Shown here piece by piece: positions 18,438 to 26,664 of a stretch of DNA of 64,000 bases. The notes beneath the pieces were generated by a model that was not told the origin of the DNA, did no database searches, and saw only the letters and a list, made by a program, of their open reading frames with translations. Each line of letters begins with the position of its first letter. Position 1 is the first letter of the stretch. Source of the stretch: Sporocytophaga sp. (GTDB lineage: Bacteria; Bacteroidota; Bacteroidia; Cytophagales; Cytophagaceae); NCBI GenBank assembly GCA_024707265.1, contig JANQAB010000002.1, forward strand, positions 888,188 through 952,187. Reading direction: 5' to 3'. The translations under genes and the position numbers were made by a program.

Positions 18438-19172
18438 ATGACATTTTTTTACATTTATAAAAAAATTAAACATGATTGGATTATTTTTCTGAGTATTTTT
18501 ATATTAAGCTGTTCGCACCCCATTTGTGAAGATATTAAAGGCGGAGGGGAAGTGTTAAAAACTAAAAGTATTATATTAAAACCAGGATCTGAAGGCAAAG
18601 ATGCAATAATTTCGTATCGTTACCCGGATTCAAATTATGCAAGCAGCAAAAGCCTGAGTGTCATTACTTGGAAATATTTAAGAAATAGAGATTTTGAAAA
18701 TAGTTTTTTTGATTTTGACATTGAAAAGGCCATTCCTGTTAATGCCAAGATAAATAAAGCTGTATTAAAGCTATATGCAGATACTATAAATCAATTTGAA
18801 ACGAAATTTGGACACATAAATTTTATTAATGTAGATAATGATAATGATAATGACATTAAAACTTGGAAATTAAACTATATCACAAGCAGTTGGACGGAGG
18901 ATTCAATTACCTGGAATAATCAACCTCAGATTGAAGAAAGTGATTTTGTTTCAGTACTAGGGCCAAAATACTATTTTCAAGCCTTTGAGATTGATGTGAA
19001 AAAATTTGTTCAGAAAAAACTTCGAAAATCTCCTCAGATATATGGGTTTAAGATGGATTTTGATCACGGTGATAATTCTTCATCAGCAACAATCGCACTT
19101 AGATTTTGCTCATCAGATCATCAAAAGAGCGAGCTTTGGCCAGAGTTAAGCATTGAATATGAACTAGAGTAA
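18438..19172 (+). CDS. DNRLRE/CBM96-like lipoprotein 4 of 7 (class I)
   Basis: A 244-residue lipoprotein with an N-terminal hydrophobic segment ending FILSC, then CSHPIC. The domain reads LKPGSEGKDA, RYPDSNYAS, FFDFDIEKAIPVNA, LKLYADT, SSWTEDSITWNNQPQ, IDVKKFV, RFCSSDHQ and LWPELSIEYELE. An Asp/Asn-rich loop (DNDNDND, about 135) is peculiar to this copy and could bind a cation, but no full calcium motif is present. It begins a second run after a 99-nt gap; its stop overlaps the next start (TAATG at 19170-19174). Confidence 0.75.
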   Translation: MTFFYIYKKIKHDWIIFLSIFILSCSHPICEDIKGGGEVLKTKSIILKPGSEGKDAIISYRYPDSNYASSKSLSVITWKYLRNRDFENSFFDFDIEKAIPVNAKINKAVLKLYADTINQFETKFGHINFINVDNDNDNDIKTWKLNYITSSWTEDSITWNNQPQIEESDFVSVLGPKYYFQAFEIDVKKFVQKKLRKSPQIYGFKMDFDHGDNSSSATIALRFCSSDHQKSELWPELSIEYELE

Positions 19173-19879
19173 TGAAGATGTTAATGTGGCATTTAAAATT
19201 AATTAGACCCAGTGTCTTAATCCTTCTCTTATTCACAGGCTGTTCTTATCCGTTTTGTGAAGAGGTAAAAATTATAGAGCCTCTTCCAAGTGGACCTCAA
19301 TTGATAATTTTTAGACCTGGACCAGAGGGAAAAGATGCTACTATTTCCTCTTATTATCCTGATTCAAGCTTTGCAGCCAGTGAAAGTCTTAATTTAATAG
19401 CATGGACTATAACTAGAAATAGAATATTAGAAAAGTTCTATATGGATTTTGATTTGTCTACAGTAGTGCCGCCTGGAGCTAAAGTTACTTCCGCAGTATT
19501 GAACTTATCTGCAGATGTTAGAAACGCATATTTTGGCTATCGTGGACATGCGACCTCTCCTGATGATTCCAATTGGAAGATAAATATCGTAACTAGTCCT
19601 TGGGAGGAAAACAGTATAAGCTGGTTTAGTCAGCCAACCGTAAATCAATCGGAGCTGTCTGTAGAAAAAGGGCCAATTAGATATACTCAAAAGTATTCTG
19701 TCAATATTACCACTTATGTACAAGGTAAATTGAAGAAAGATTCTAATGTAAAGGGTTTAAGTTTTGATTTTTATCAGAAAGTAAAAAATATTACTGATTG
19801 TATGATAAGATTTTGTTCTTCCGATCATCAAATTGAAGAATTGAGGCCAGAATTAATTATTCATTATGAGGTGATATGA
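19172..19879 (+). CDS. DNRLRE/CBM96-like lipoprotein 5 of 7 (class I)
   Basis: A 235-residue lipoprotein with lipobox LFTGC and CSYPFC at the mature N-terminus. The domain shows FRPGPEGKDA, YYPDSSFAA, YMDFDLSTVVPPGA, LNLSADV, SPWEENSISWFSQP, VNITTYV, RFCSSDHQ and LRPELIIHYEVI. It is closest to lipoproteins 1 and 4. Its stop codon overlaps the following ATG in ATGA (19876-19879), so the three genes 4-6 appear translationally coupled. Confidence 0.75.
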   Translation: MKMLMWHLKLIRPSVLILLLFTGCSYPFCEEVKIIEPLPSGPQLIIFRPGPEGKDATISSYYPDSSFAASESLNLIAWTITRNRILEKFYMDFDLSTVVPPGAKVTSAVLNLSADVRNAYFGYRGHATSPDDSNWKINIVTSPWEENSISWFSQPTVNQSELSVEKGPIRYTQKYSVNITTYVQGKLKKDSNVKGLSFDFYQKVKNITDCMIRFCSSDHQIEELRPELIIHYEVI

Positions 19880-20586
19880 TGCACGTGATTGATTTGATAT
19901 GGGATAAATTGAAGCCTTGTACGGCTCTGTATTTAAGTTTATTGATTGGTTGTTCCAATCCTTATTGCATTGAAATTTCTAAGGTGCCTGAAAGTGGAAT
20001 AATAAAATTGAAACCTGGCGCAGAAGGAAAAGATACAGTAACGGGGTTATATATAAATAGAAAATTTGGGGATAGTCCATTTTTGACGGGGTATTATGTA
20101 CATCAAGGATCGCAAGTTTATATCGATAATGGTTTCCTAGATTTTGATTTAAGCTCAATCCCTCCAAACGCAATAATTAAAGAAGCAACGTTGAAGCTTT
20201 TTCTTGATACTACTGTTATGAATTTTGATAAGATTCCAATGGAAGAAAAAATTAACCCCAAAAAATGGGCAATTCAGCCTATTATAGAGCCATGGAATGA
20301 GGATAGTGTGGATAGTGATGAGGAGCCCTTGACTGCTGGACAATTTCAAATTGATCTCCCTCCCCATAATGCAGATTATACTTGCGAGATAAATGTCACA
20401 GCTATGGTGAAGAATCAGTATTTAAGACCGAATTTGTTTTTCGGATTTTTGATTTTTATTAAATCAAGTACTTTAATTTTAGAACCAGAGTCAAAAATGA
20501 AAAATTTAAGATATTGTTCTTCAGATTATAGTAATGCAGGTTGGCATCCTGAGCTAATTGTTCGGTATGTAACATCTCCGAATTAA
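19876..20586 (+). CDS. DNRLRE/CBM96-like lipoprotein 6 of 7 (class II)
   Basis: A 236-residue lipoprotein with lipobox LLIGC and CSNPYC. It is class II: the domain opens LKPGAEGKDT, has FLDFDLSSIPPNA and LKLFLDT, and then KINPKKWAIQPIIEPWNED followed by EEPLTAGQFQIDLP, where class I copies have the ITWF-QP strand. It continues TCEINVTAMV, FFGFLIFIK, RYCSSDY and WHPELIVRY. High similarity to lipoprotein 7 across the KINPK, LTAG/LSSG and FLIF segments shows recent duplication of the class II pair. Confidence 0.75.
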   Translation: MMHVIDLIWDKLKPCTALYLSLLIGCSNPYCIEISKVPESGIIKLKPGAEGKDTVTGLYINRKFGDSPFLTGYYVHQGSQVYIDNGFLDFDLSSIPPNAIIKEATLKLFLDTTVMNFDKIPMEEKINPKKWAIQPIIEPWNEDSVDSDEEPLTAGQFQIDLPPHNADYTCEINVTAMVKNQYLRPNLFFGFLIFIKSSTLILEPESKMKNLRYCSSDYSNAGWHPELIVRYVTSPN

Positions 20587-20618
20587 AATCACTACCAAGA
20601 TTTAAGAATATGTTCAGA

Positions 20619-20649
20619 TTTCGCCCTTTAAATCAGTATTATATTTTTG
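20619..20649 (+). promoter_or_regulatory. Probable promoter for lipoprotein 7
   Basis: TTTC (20619-20622), 19 nt, TATTTTTG (20642-20649). The -7 element matches TAnnTTTG fully and the -33 element in three of four bases. It lies 43 nt before the ATG, so the last lipoprotein may be transcribed separately from the coupled run 4-6. Confidence 0.45.
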
Positions 20650-20691
20650 GTTGGAATATGTCTAATATTAAATTGAATAATAAAATTTAAT

Positions 20692-21366
20692 ATGAAGTTC
20701 TTGTTTTTACGTAGTACTATAATCTTTATCCTGTTTTTGCTTACAGGGTGCTCTAATCCATCTTGTATAAATGAATTAAATCAAAAGATATTAACGCTTA
20801 AGCCCGGAGCAGAAGGCAAAGATGCTGTGACAAGTATATATGGAGGGATTTATTTTGGTAATGATCCTTTCATCACAGGATATTATGTAAAGAATGGCAG
20901 ACAGATATACATTGATCTAGGTTACATTGATTTTGATTTAACCAGGATTCCTGAGGGGGTAAAGATTAACAAAGCTATACTTACTTTATATGCAGATACA
21001 ACTGCACCAGGTTTTAACAATTTTAATCTTGAAGAGAAAATTAATCCCAAACTATTTGCTATACAGGCTGTGATTCAAACTTGGGAGGAGGATAATATGG
21101 ATATAGATGATCGTTTATTGTCCTCGGGTGAATTTCGTACCGATTTTCCATCCAATAATCCGAATTATTCCTGTAACATAGATATTACACGACTCCTACA
21201 AAACCAATATCAGAAACCGCAAAACTATTTTGGTTTTTTGATTTTTATGAAACGAGATTATTTTGAAATGTTGCCGGAAGAATCAATGAAAAATATGCGA
21301 TACTGTTCTTCTGATCATCCGGATCAAAAGTTACATCCGGAGTTAACAATATGTTATGAAAAATAA
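20692..21366 (+). CDS. DNRLRE/CBM96-like lipoprotein 7 of 7 (class II)
   Basis: A 224-residue lipoprotein with a good signal peptide ending in LLTGC and CSNPSC. The domain reads LKPGAEGKDA, YIDFDLTRIPEGV, LTLYADT, KINPKLFAIQAVIQTWEED, LLSSGEFRTDFP, SCNIDITRLL, YFGFLIFMK, RYCSSDHPDQ and LHPELTICYEK. It is class II, like copies 3 and 6. It carries its own apparent promoter and is the last paralogue before the ECF sigma gene, which starts 102 nt downstream. Confidence 0.75.
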   Translation: MKFLFLRSTIIFILFLLTGCSNPSCINELNQKILTLKPGAEGKDAVTSIYGGIYFGNDPFITGYYVKNGRQIYIDLGYIDFDLTRIPEGVKINKAILTLYADTTAPGFNNFNLEEKINPKLFAIQAVIQTWEEDNMDIDDRLLSSGEFRTDFPSNNPNYSCNIDITRLLQNQYQKPQNYFGFLIFMKRDYFEMLPEESMKNMRYCSSDHPDQKLHPELTICYEK

Positions 21367-21468
21367 GCGATGAAATGATTTCCGTATAGTTCAAGTGTTT
21401 TTTATTTCGGGTAATTAAGTTATTTTAGTATTAATATCTTACTTAAATTATCCGGAATCAGAAAACTG

Positions 21469-22077
21469 ATGCTGAAGGAAGCAGACATAATTAAAGGTTG
21501 TAAAGAGTATAATTCAGTAGCACAAAATGCATTATACAAAGCATATGCGCCTAAAATGAAAGCTTTATGTGTAAGATATTCTTCCAATGAGGAAGAAGCA
21601 AAAGATCTGATGCAGGAGGGATTTATCAAAGTATTTTCGAACATCAAATCATACAATGGAAAGGGTAGCTTTGAAGGTTGGATTAAAAGGATAATGATTA
21701 ATACTGCGATTTCTCATTATAAAAAGAATAAAAATAAATTTGCGATAGAAGATATCTCTCTGCTGAATTCAAAAGAAGTAGCATGGGCGGAGGAAGAGGA
21801 TGATGTCGAAGAAATATATTCAGAATATACTGCTGAAGATTTAATGAAAGCTTTGATTAGCTTACCAGAACAATACAAATTGGTATTTAACCTGTTCTGT
21901 ATTGAAAACCATTCTCACGCAGATATTGCTCAATTGTTATCCCTGGATGAAAAAGACTTCGAGAACCAGGTTGTTCAGAGCGAAAAAGTTGTTAAAAGAT
22001 TACCTGATCAACCTTTCTGGCAAGCGATGGGTAAACTCTTCGAAAAGGTAAATGTGAAATGGAAAAAAGGAGTATAG
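21469..22077 (+). CDS. ECF-type RNA polymerase sigma factor with a divergent region 4
   Basis: A 202-residue protein. Region 2 (about 20-88) is typical: YAPKMKALCVRYSSNEEEAKDLMQEGFIKVFSNI, then GSFEGWIKRIMINTAISHYKK. Region 4 (about 125-175) begins well (LISLPEQYKLVFNLFCIENHSHADIAQLL), but the expected recognition helix (usually G-S-E-G-T-x-K-S-x-L-x-R-A-R-x-x-L) reads SLDEKDFENQVVQSEKVVKRL, with far fewer basic residues. It lies between the lipoprotein island and a membrane protein that starts 19 nt before its stop, the usual sigma/anti-sigma arrangement. Whether it controls the island is unknown. Confidence 0.8.
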   Translation: MLKEADIIKGCKEYNSVAQNALYKAYAPKMKALCVRYSSNEEEAKDLMQEGFIKVFSNIKSYNGKGSFEGWIKRIMINTAISHYKKNKNKFAIEDISLLNSKEVAWAEEEDDVEEIYSEYTAEDLMKALISLPEQYKLVFNLFCIENHSHADIAQLLSLDEKDFENQVVQSEKVVKRLPDQPFWQAMGKLFEKVNVKWKKGV

Positions 22078-22704
22078 AAAATATTTTTAAACAAGGACTT
22101 GGAAATTATGAGATCCAGCCTGATGAAGACGAATGGTCTGCTATAGACCTTGCTCTTCCCAGGGTTAATTTCTTCAGATTTTCTTTTGTTAATTTCAATA
22201 TCTATTATTGTTCTCTGATTGTCTTATGTTTTTTATTTTCTGCTTTGTCATTGATTTATACTCTTTCCGGAAGAAATGTTAGAACTCAAACTCCTGTGGC
22301 CAGTGAAAAGAAAAAAAATGAGTTAGCGACATTTGATAAGGATAACCAAACAGGATTAAAACAAATAAATAAAGATAGTAAACCGTTAGTATCTCAAAAA
22401 ATATCAGTAGTTAAAACAAAGCCGAAAGAGAGCTTAAAAACAGAAAGTGTATCAAATAATAAAATAAAGACAACTGATCAGAAGTCACTTATTCCTGTAA
22501 ACATTAACGAGGATACAATAAAGGACAAAGAAAAATTACACCAAGCAATCAAGCCAGATAACAGCTCTGTAACGGAATCAAGCCAGCGTGAGCAACAAAA
22601 GAAAAAAAGATGATAAGAAAAAACGAATAGTTTATATCACTAAACAGGATACTATTGTTGTGATTGATACTTTGAGTAAAAGAAAACCCAAAAGAAAGAA
22701 TTAA
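22059..22704 (+). CDS. Single-pass membrane protein, probable anti-sigma factor (one frame break)
   Basis: Overlaps the sigma gene by 19 nt. The cytosolic N-terminus (IFKQGLGNYEIQPDEDEWSAIDLAL) resembles the anti-sigma domain of Bacteroidota porin-associated proteins. One membrane helix (about 45-68) follows, then a long Lys/Ser/Thr-rich extracytoplasmic tail. The frame stops at 22613 unless one A is dropped from the A7 run at 22602-22608; after repair it runs on through QQKKDDKKKRIVYITKQDT to 22704, giving 214 residues. Anti-sigma function is inferred from topology and coupling. No FecR domain is visible. Confidence 0.6.
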
Positions 22705-22713
22705 GCTATTGGC

Positions 22714-23485
22714 ATGTATATAAAGTTATTTTTAGTTTCTATAGTATTTTTATTTTTTGCTGGATTATCTTTTGCTCAGCCTGACATAATTATCAGTCCA
22801 TCGGAAGAAGATGTTGACACTGTCATCATAAAGAAAGAAGATTACATTATCAGAAAAAGAAGTATACATTGATGAACCAAAAGAGTATTCCAGATTTTTA
22901 TCAATATATGGAGCCCCTCTATACTATTCAAGTTATTATGATGTATGTGAGGACTGTAAAGATTTTCTGACAAATCAAAAAAGAGCTATTGACCCTTTAC
23001 TTAGCTATAGAATCGGATTACACCTTTCTTTTACAAAGAAAAAAATATACATAACTCCAGGAGTTGCATTTACTTCAATTCGTGAAAGATTTATAGCCAG
23101 TGACTCTTCTGGACAATATAATCTTGTCAATCATTATAATTATCTTGATGTATCTCTTGCCGCCGGATATAAGGTAGGGACAGGAAAACTTAGCTGTATT
23201 ATTCAAGGGTATGGAATGGTTAGCAGGTTGATGCAAGCTGAAGGAAAAATTTTTTCAACAAATAACTTTACATCTGTAATTCCTATAAAGGCAGAAAATT
23301 TTAAAACTTATGTATTCAGCATAGGTGTTGGATTCCGTTTTGGATATAAACTGTCAGAAAGGCTGCAGCTCAATGTGGAACCTGGTTACAGAGGCAATAT
23401 TACCACAATTACTAAAAGTAAAACACCATACGTTCAGCAAAGAAATTTATTTTCAACTGAAATAGGGGTGTCTTATGCGTTTTGA
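22714..23485 (+). CDS. Outer-membrane beta-barrel protein (one frame break)
   Basis: ATG 22714 begins a signal peptide (MYIKLFLVSIVFLFFAG...SFAQ). The frame closes at a TGA near 22872 unless one A is removed from the A5 run at 22854-22858. The repaired protein has 256 residues: a short linker (DIIISPSEEDVDTV), then alternating strands with SFTKKKIYITPGVAF, LDVSLAAGYKVG, VFSIGVGFRFGYKL and the terminal FSTEIGVSYAF, as in PorT/OmpW-like small barrels of Bacteroidota. It follows the sigma/anti-sigma pair by 9 nt and is probably in the same operon. Ligand unknown. Confidence 0.65.
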
Positions 23486-23515
23486 TAAATGCAAGCATTA
23501 ATGCACACCTAAAAT

Positions 23516-23548
23516 AAAAAAGCTGATGATCAACTCATCAGCTTTTTT
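23516..23548. terminator. Bidirectional terminator between the barrel gene and htrA
   Basis: A perfect 14-bp stem (23516-23529 with 23535-23548) encloses TCAAC. A-run and T-run flank it, so it can stop transcription from both convergent genes. Confidence 0.9.
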
Positions 23549-23594
23549 ATTAGTTTATACCCCTTCTTAGGATTGAAATTTTTATAGTTTATTT

Positions 23595-25010
23595 TTAAAA
23601 GTAGAAGTTATAGTAGCTTCTTCCTCCATTTGAAGACAAGCCTTCAATCATAACTCTGCCTTTTATCTTTTCTAATATTTCAATCAATTCCTCAGGAGAA
23701 TTGATGGCAACTTTGTTAATAGAAGTAATGATAAAACCTTCAGGTAGTCCCATTCTTGCGATGAGTCCATTTTTAATTCCTGATATTTTGACACCGTTTG
23801 CTATATTAAGCTTATCTCTTTCAACCTTTGAAACAGTCTCAAATGAAGCTCCCAGGTTTTGAGAGGTGGTTACTTGTTTTACCAACATTGCAGTAGTTCC
23901 TTCACGGTTGGTAAGTGTCACCGCTTGATCTGTCAGTTTTGAATCCGTTTTAAAGGTAATCTTTATCTTATCTCCCGGATTATGATAAGCAAGCAATTCT
24001 TCAAATTCACTTCTGGTATTCACGGGAATATCGTTTAGTTTTAGAATGATATCCCCTTTTTTCAGACCAATTTTTTCAGCAGCGCCATCCTTTTGCAAAT
24101 AGGTAACAATTACTCCTGACAAATCTTTTAGATGATGCTTCTCAGCAACAGAAGTATTCACTTCAGAGACTTCAGCTCCTATGAAAGCTTTTTGAACACA
24201 TCCGTATTTGATAAGGTCTTTTACTACCTTAACCACGATATCAACCGGCACTGCAAAACCATATCCTGTGTAAGAACCTGTTTTGGATAGTATGGCTGTA
24301 TTGATTCCTACCAGTTCCCCCTTGGAATTTACAAGCGCTCCACCGCTATTGCCAGGGTTTATAGCAGCATCAGTCTGTATAAAAGATTCCAGAGGGAATT
24401 GACTGTTCACCACATTTATATTTCTTGCTTTGGCACTTACAATTCCAGCTGTTACAGTAGATGTCAGATTAAATGGATTTCCTACAGCCAGCACCCATTC
24501 TCCAATCTGAAGGTTCTTGGAATTACCGATTTTAACAGCAGGAAGTCCTTCTGCTTCTACTTTAAGAATAGCTAAATCAGTACTTGGATCCGTACCTATT
24601 ACCTTTGCCTGATAAGTTCTCCGTTCATGTATAACTTCAATCTTATCAGCCTTTTCAATGACGTGGTTATTGGTAATGATATACCCATTGTCTGAAAAGA
24701 TTACACCTGACCCGGAGCTGGAAATCTGACTATTCCCGTTAAAGAACCAGTCAAACCAAGAATGATTTTGGTAAGAACCAGTTCCAACAGTCTGAATAAA
24801 TACAACAGAAGGGGTACTTTGCGCAGATGCTGCTACAAAATCTCCGTTCATATTTATAGATTCCTGAGATTTGTAAGAGGCAAAAACCTTATTTTCCGGG
24901 GTAGAGGCTTGAATAATAATAGGTTCGCTCTCGCGGAACAATCCAAAGGTATATGAGCCCGCTAAGCCAGACGCGAACCCAATAAAAATGATCGGTATAA
25001 ACTTTTTCAT
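23595..25010 (-). CDS. HtrA/DegP-family periplasmic serine protease
   Basis: A 471-residue protein with an N-terminal signal or anchor segment (MKKFIPIIFIGFASGLAG). The trypsin-like domain (about 60-260) has the triad His116 (NNHVIEK), Asp145 (STDLAIL) and Ser222 (NPGNSGGAL). Two PDZ domains follow (about 285-380 and 395-465, e.g. GAAEKIGLKKGDIILKLND). HtrA proteases degrade or refold damaged envelope proteins. The two-PDZ layout is that of DegP/DegQ. Convergent with the barrel gene across a shared terminator and divergent from the GH3 gene. DegP versus DegQ cannot be decided from sequence. Confidence 0.93.
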   Translation of the reverse strand: MKKFIPIIFIGFASGLAGSYTFGLFRESEPIIIQASTPENKVFASYKSQESINMNGDFVAASAQSTPSVVFIQTVGTGSYQNHSWFDWFFNGNSQISSSGSGVIFSDNGYIITNNHVIEKADKIEVIHERRTYQAKVIGTDPSTDLAILKVEAEGLPAVKIGNSKNLQIGEWVLAVGNPFNLTSTVTAGIVSAKARNINVVNSQFPLESFIQTDAAINPGNSGGALVNSKGELVGINTAILSKTGSYTGYGFAVPVDIVVKVVKDLIKYGCVQKAFIGAEVSEVNTSVAEKHHLKDLSGVIVTYLQKDGAAEKIGLKKGDIILKLNDIPVNTRSEFEELLAYHNPGDKIKITFKTDSKLTDQAVTLTNREGTTAMLVKQVTTSQNLGASFETVSKVERDKLNIANGVKISGIKNGLIARMGLPEGFIITSINKVAINSPEELIEILEKIKGRVMIEGLSSNGGRSYYNFYF

Positions 25011-25149
25011 AATATTAAACTGACGTTACTAGGAGCGAAAAATTATAAAATTCTTACAATTTTTTGAAATAGTTTTTTCTAAAATTGGAACATGGGAATA
25101 ATTAATAAGGATAATTGCTCTTATTTATTAATTTTGTAAAGACACGTAT

Positions 25150-26649
25150 ATGGGAATCAGAGCAATATTAAGTAAGCCAATAGCTAATTTTGTAGTATCA
25201 AAGCAAAAAAAGTGGGCGTCCGATCCGTCAGGAACTCAGCAAAAAGTCTTCAAATACCTCATCGATAAAGCAAAACATACTGCATTTGGTAAAGACCATG
25301 ATTTTGCTGGCATTAAATCCTATGAAGATTTTAAAAAAAGAGTTCCTGTAAGAGACTATGAGGAGTTAAAGTCTTATATCGAGAAGGTTGTAGGGGGACA
25401 GCCGGATATCCTCTGGCCGGGCAAACCTCTTTATTTCGCCAAAACTTCCGGCACAACCAGCGGTATTAAATACATTCCGATCAGCAAAGAATCCATTCCT
25501 TACCATATCAGCGGAGCAAGAGATGCTTTGTTGAACTATGTTTACAACACCGGTAAATCACTTTTTCTGGATGGAAAGTTAATTTTCCTTTCCGGAAGTC
25601 CTGAAATGGAGATGAAAAACGGAATCCATGTGGGCAGACTTTCAGGTATTGTAAATCATCATGTTCCCGGCTATCTGAGAACTAACCAAAAGCCAAGTTA
25701 TGAAACAAACTGCATAGAGGACTGGGAGGAAAAGCTTGATACCATCATAGAAGAAACCATAGATCAGAGAATGACTCTTATCTCAGGTATTCCTCCATGG
25801 GTACAAATGTATTTTGACCGAATTACTGCCAGAACCGGTAAGAAAATCAAAGATGTATTTCCTGACTTCTCTTTGTTTGTTTACGGTGGTGTTAATTTTG
25901 AACCATACAAAGCTAAATTGTTTGAATCTATAGGTAAGAAAATAGATTCGGTTGAAACCTATCCTGCCTCTGAGGGCTTTATAGCCTTTCAGGATCAGCA
26001 AGATAGCAATCAGCTTTTGTTGTTGTTGAATAGCGGTATTTTCTATGAGTTTATTCCTGCAGATGAATATTTTAATGAAAATCCTACCAGGTTAAATATA
26101 AATGAAGTGCAGTTGGGCGTTAATTATGCATTGATAATGAATACAAATGCAGGTCTGTGGGGATACTCCATTGGAGATATGGTAAAATTCGTATCCAAAG
26201 ATCCTTACAGAATCATTGTCTCTGGAAGAATAAAACATTTCATTTCTGCATTTGGAGAACATGTGATAGGTGAAGAAGTTGAAAAAGCACTAAAATTTGC
26301 CGTTTCCAAACATCCGGAAACAGAGGTAATAGAGTTTACAGTTGCACCTCAGGTGACTCCAAAAGAAGGACTTCCATATCATCAGTGGTTTATAGAGTTT
26401 AATAAATTTCCTAATGATATCAATGCTTTCAGAGAAGATCTGGATGCAGAGATGGTTCGGCTGAACACATATTATGACGATTTGATTTCCGGAAATATTT
26501 TAAGAAAACTGGAAATCACTCCAATGAAAAAAGGCGCATTTATAGATTACATGAAATCAATCGGAAAACTTGGTGGTCAGAATAAACTTCCAAGACTGGC
26601 TAATGATCGTAAGATTGCAGACCAGATAGAACAGTTTAAGCAGGTGTAA
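25150..26649 (+). CDS. GH3 superfamily protein (adenylating acyl-acid amido synthetase type)
   Basis: A 499-residue protein of the GH3 fold, part of the ANL adenylate-forming group. Visible signatures are FAKTSGTTSG (phosphate-binding P-loop-like motif, about 98-107), YPASEGF (about 273-279), YSIGDMVKF and ISAFGEHV (C-terminal hinge). Plant members join amino acids to jasmonate or auxin; the bacterial substrates are unknown. Genes of this type are common and highly conserved in Bacteroidota, here immediately before dxr (15-nt gap), but the metabolic link is unclear. A TAATTTTG box at 25129-25136 lies close to the ATG with no -33 partner. Confidence 0.9.
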   Translation: MGIRAILSKPIANFVVSKQKKWASDPSGTQQKVFKYLIDKAKHTAFGKDHDFAGIKSYEDFKKRVPVRDYEELKSYIEKVVGGQPDILWPGKPLYFAKTSGTTSGIKYIPISKESIPYHISGARDALLNYVYNTGKSLFLDGKLIFLSGSPEMEMKNGIHVGRLSGIVNHHVPGYLRTNQKPSYETNCIEDWEEKLDTIIEETIDQRMTLISGIPPWVQMYFDRITARTGKKIKDVFPDFSLFVYGGVNFEPYKAKLFESIGKKIDSVETYPASEGFIAFQDQQDSNQLLLLLNSGIFYEFIPADEYFNENPTRLNINEVQLGVNYALIMNTNAGLWGYSIGDMVKFVSKDPYRIIVSGRIKHFISAFGEHVIGEEVEKALKFAVSKHPETEVIEFTVAPQVTPKEGLPYHQWFIEFNKFPNDINAFREDLDAEMVRLNTYYDDLISGNILRKLEITPMKKGAFIDYMKSIGKLGGQNKLPRLANDRKIADQIEQFKQV

Positions 26650-26664
26650 ATTTTTACAGATTTC

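Noticed and set aside
25129..25136. TAATTTTG before the GH3 gene as a promoter
   Set aside because: No -33 partner at the right spacing; not listed as a feature.
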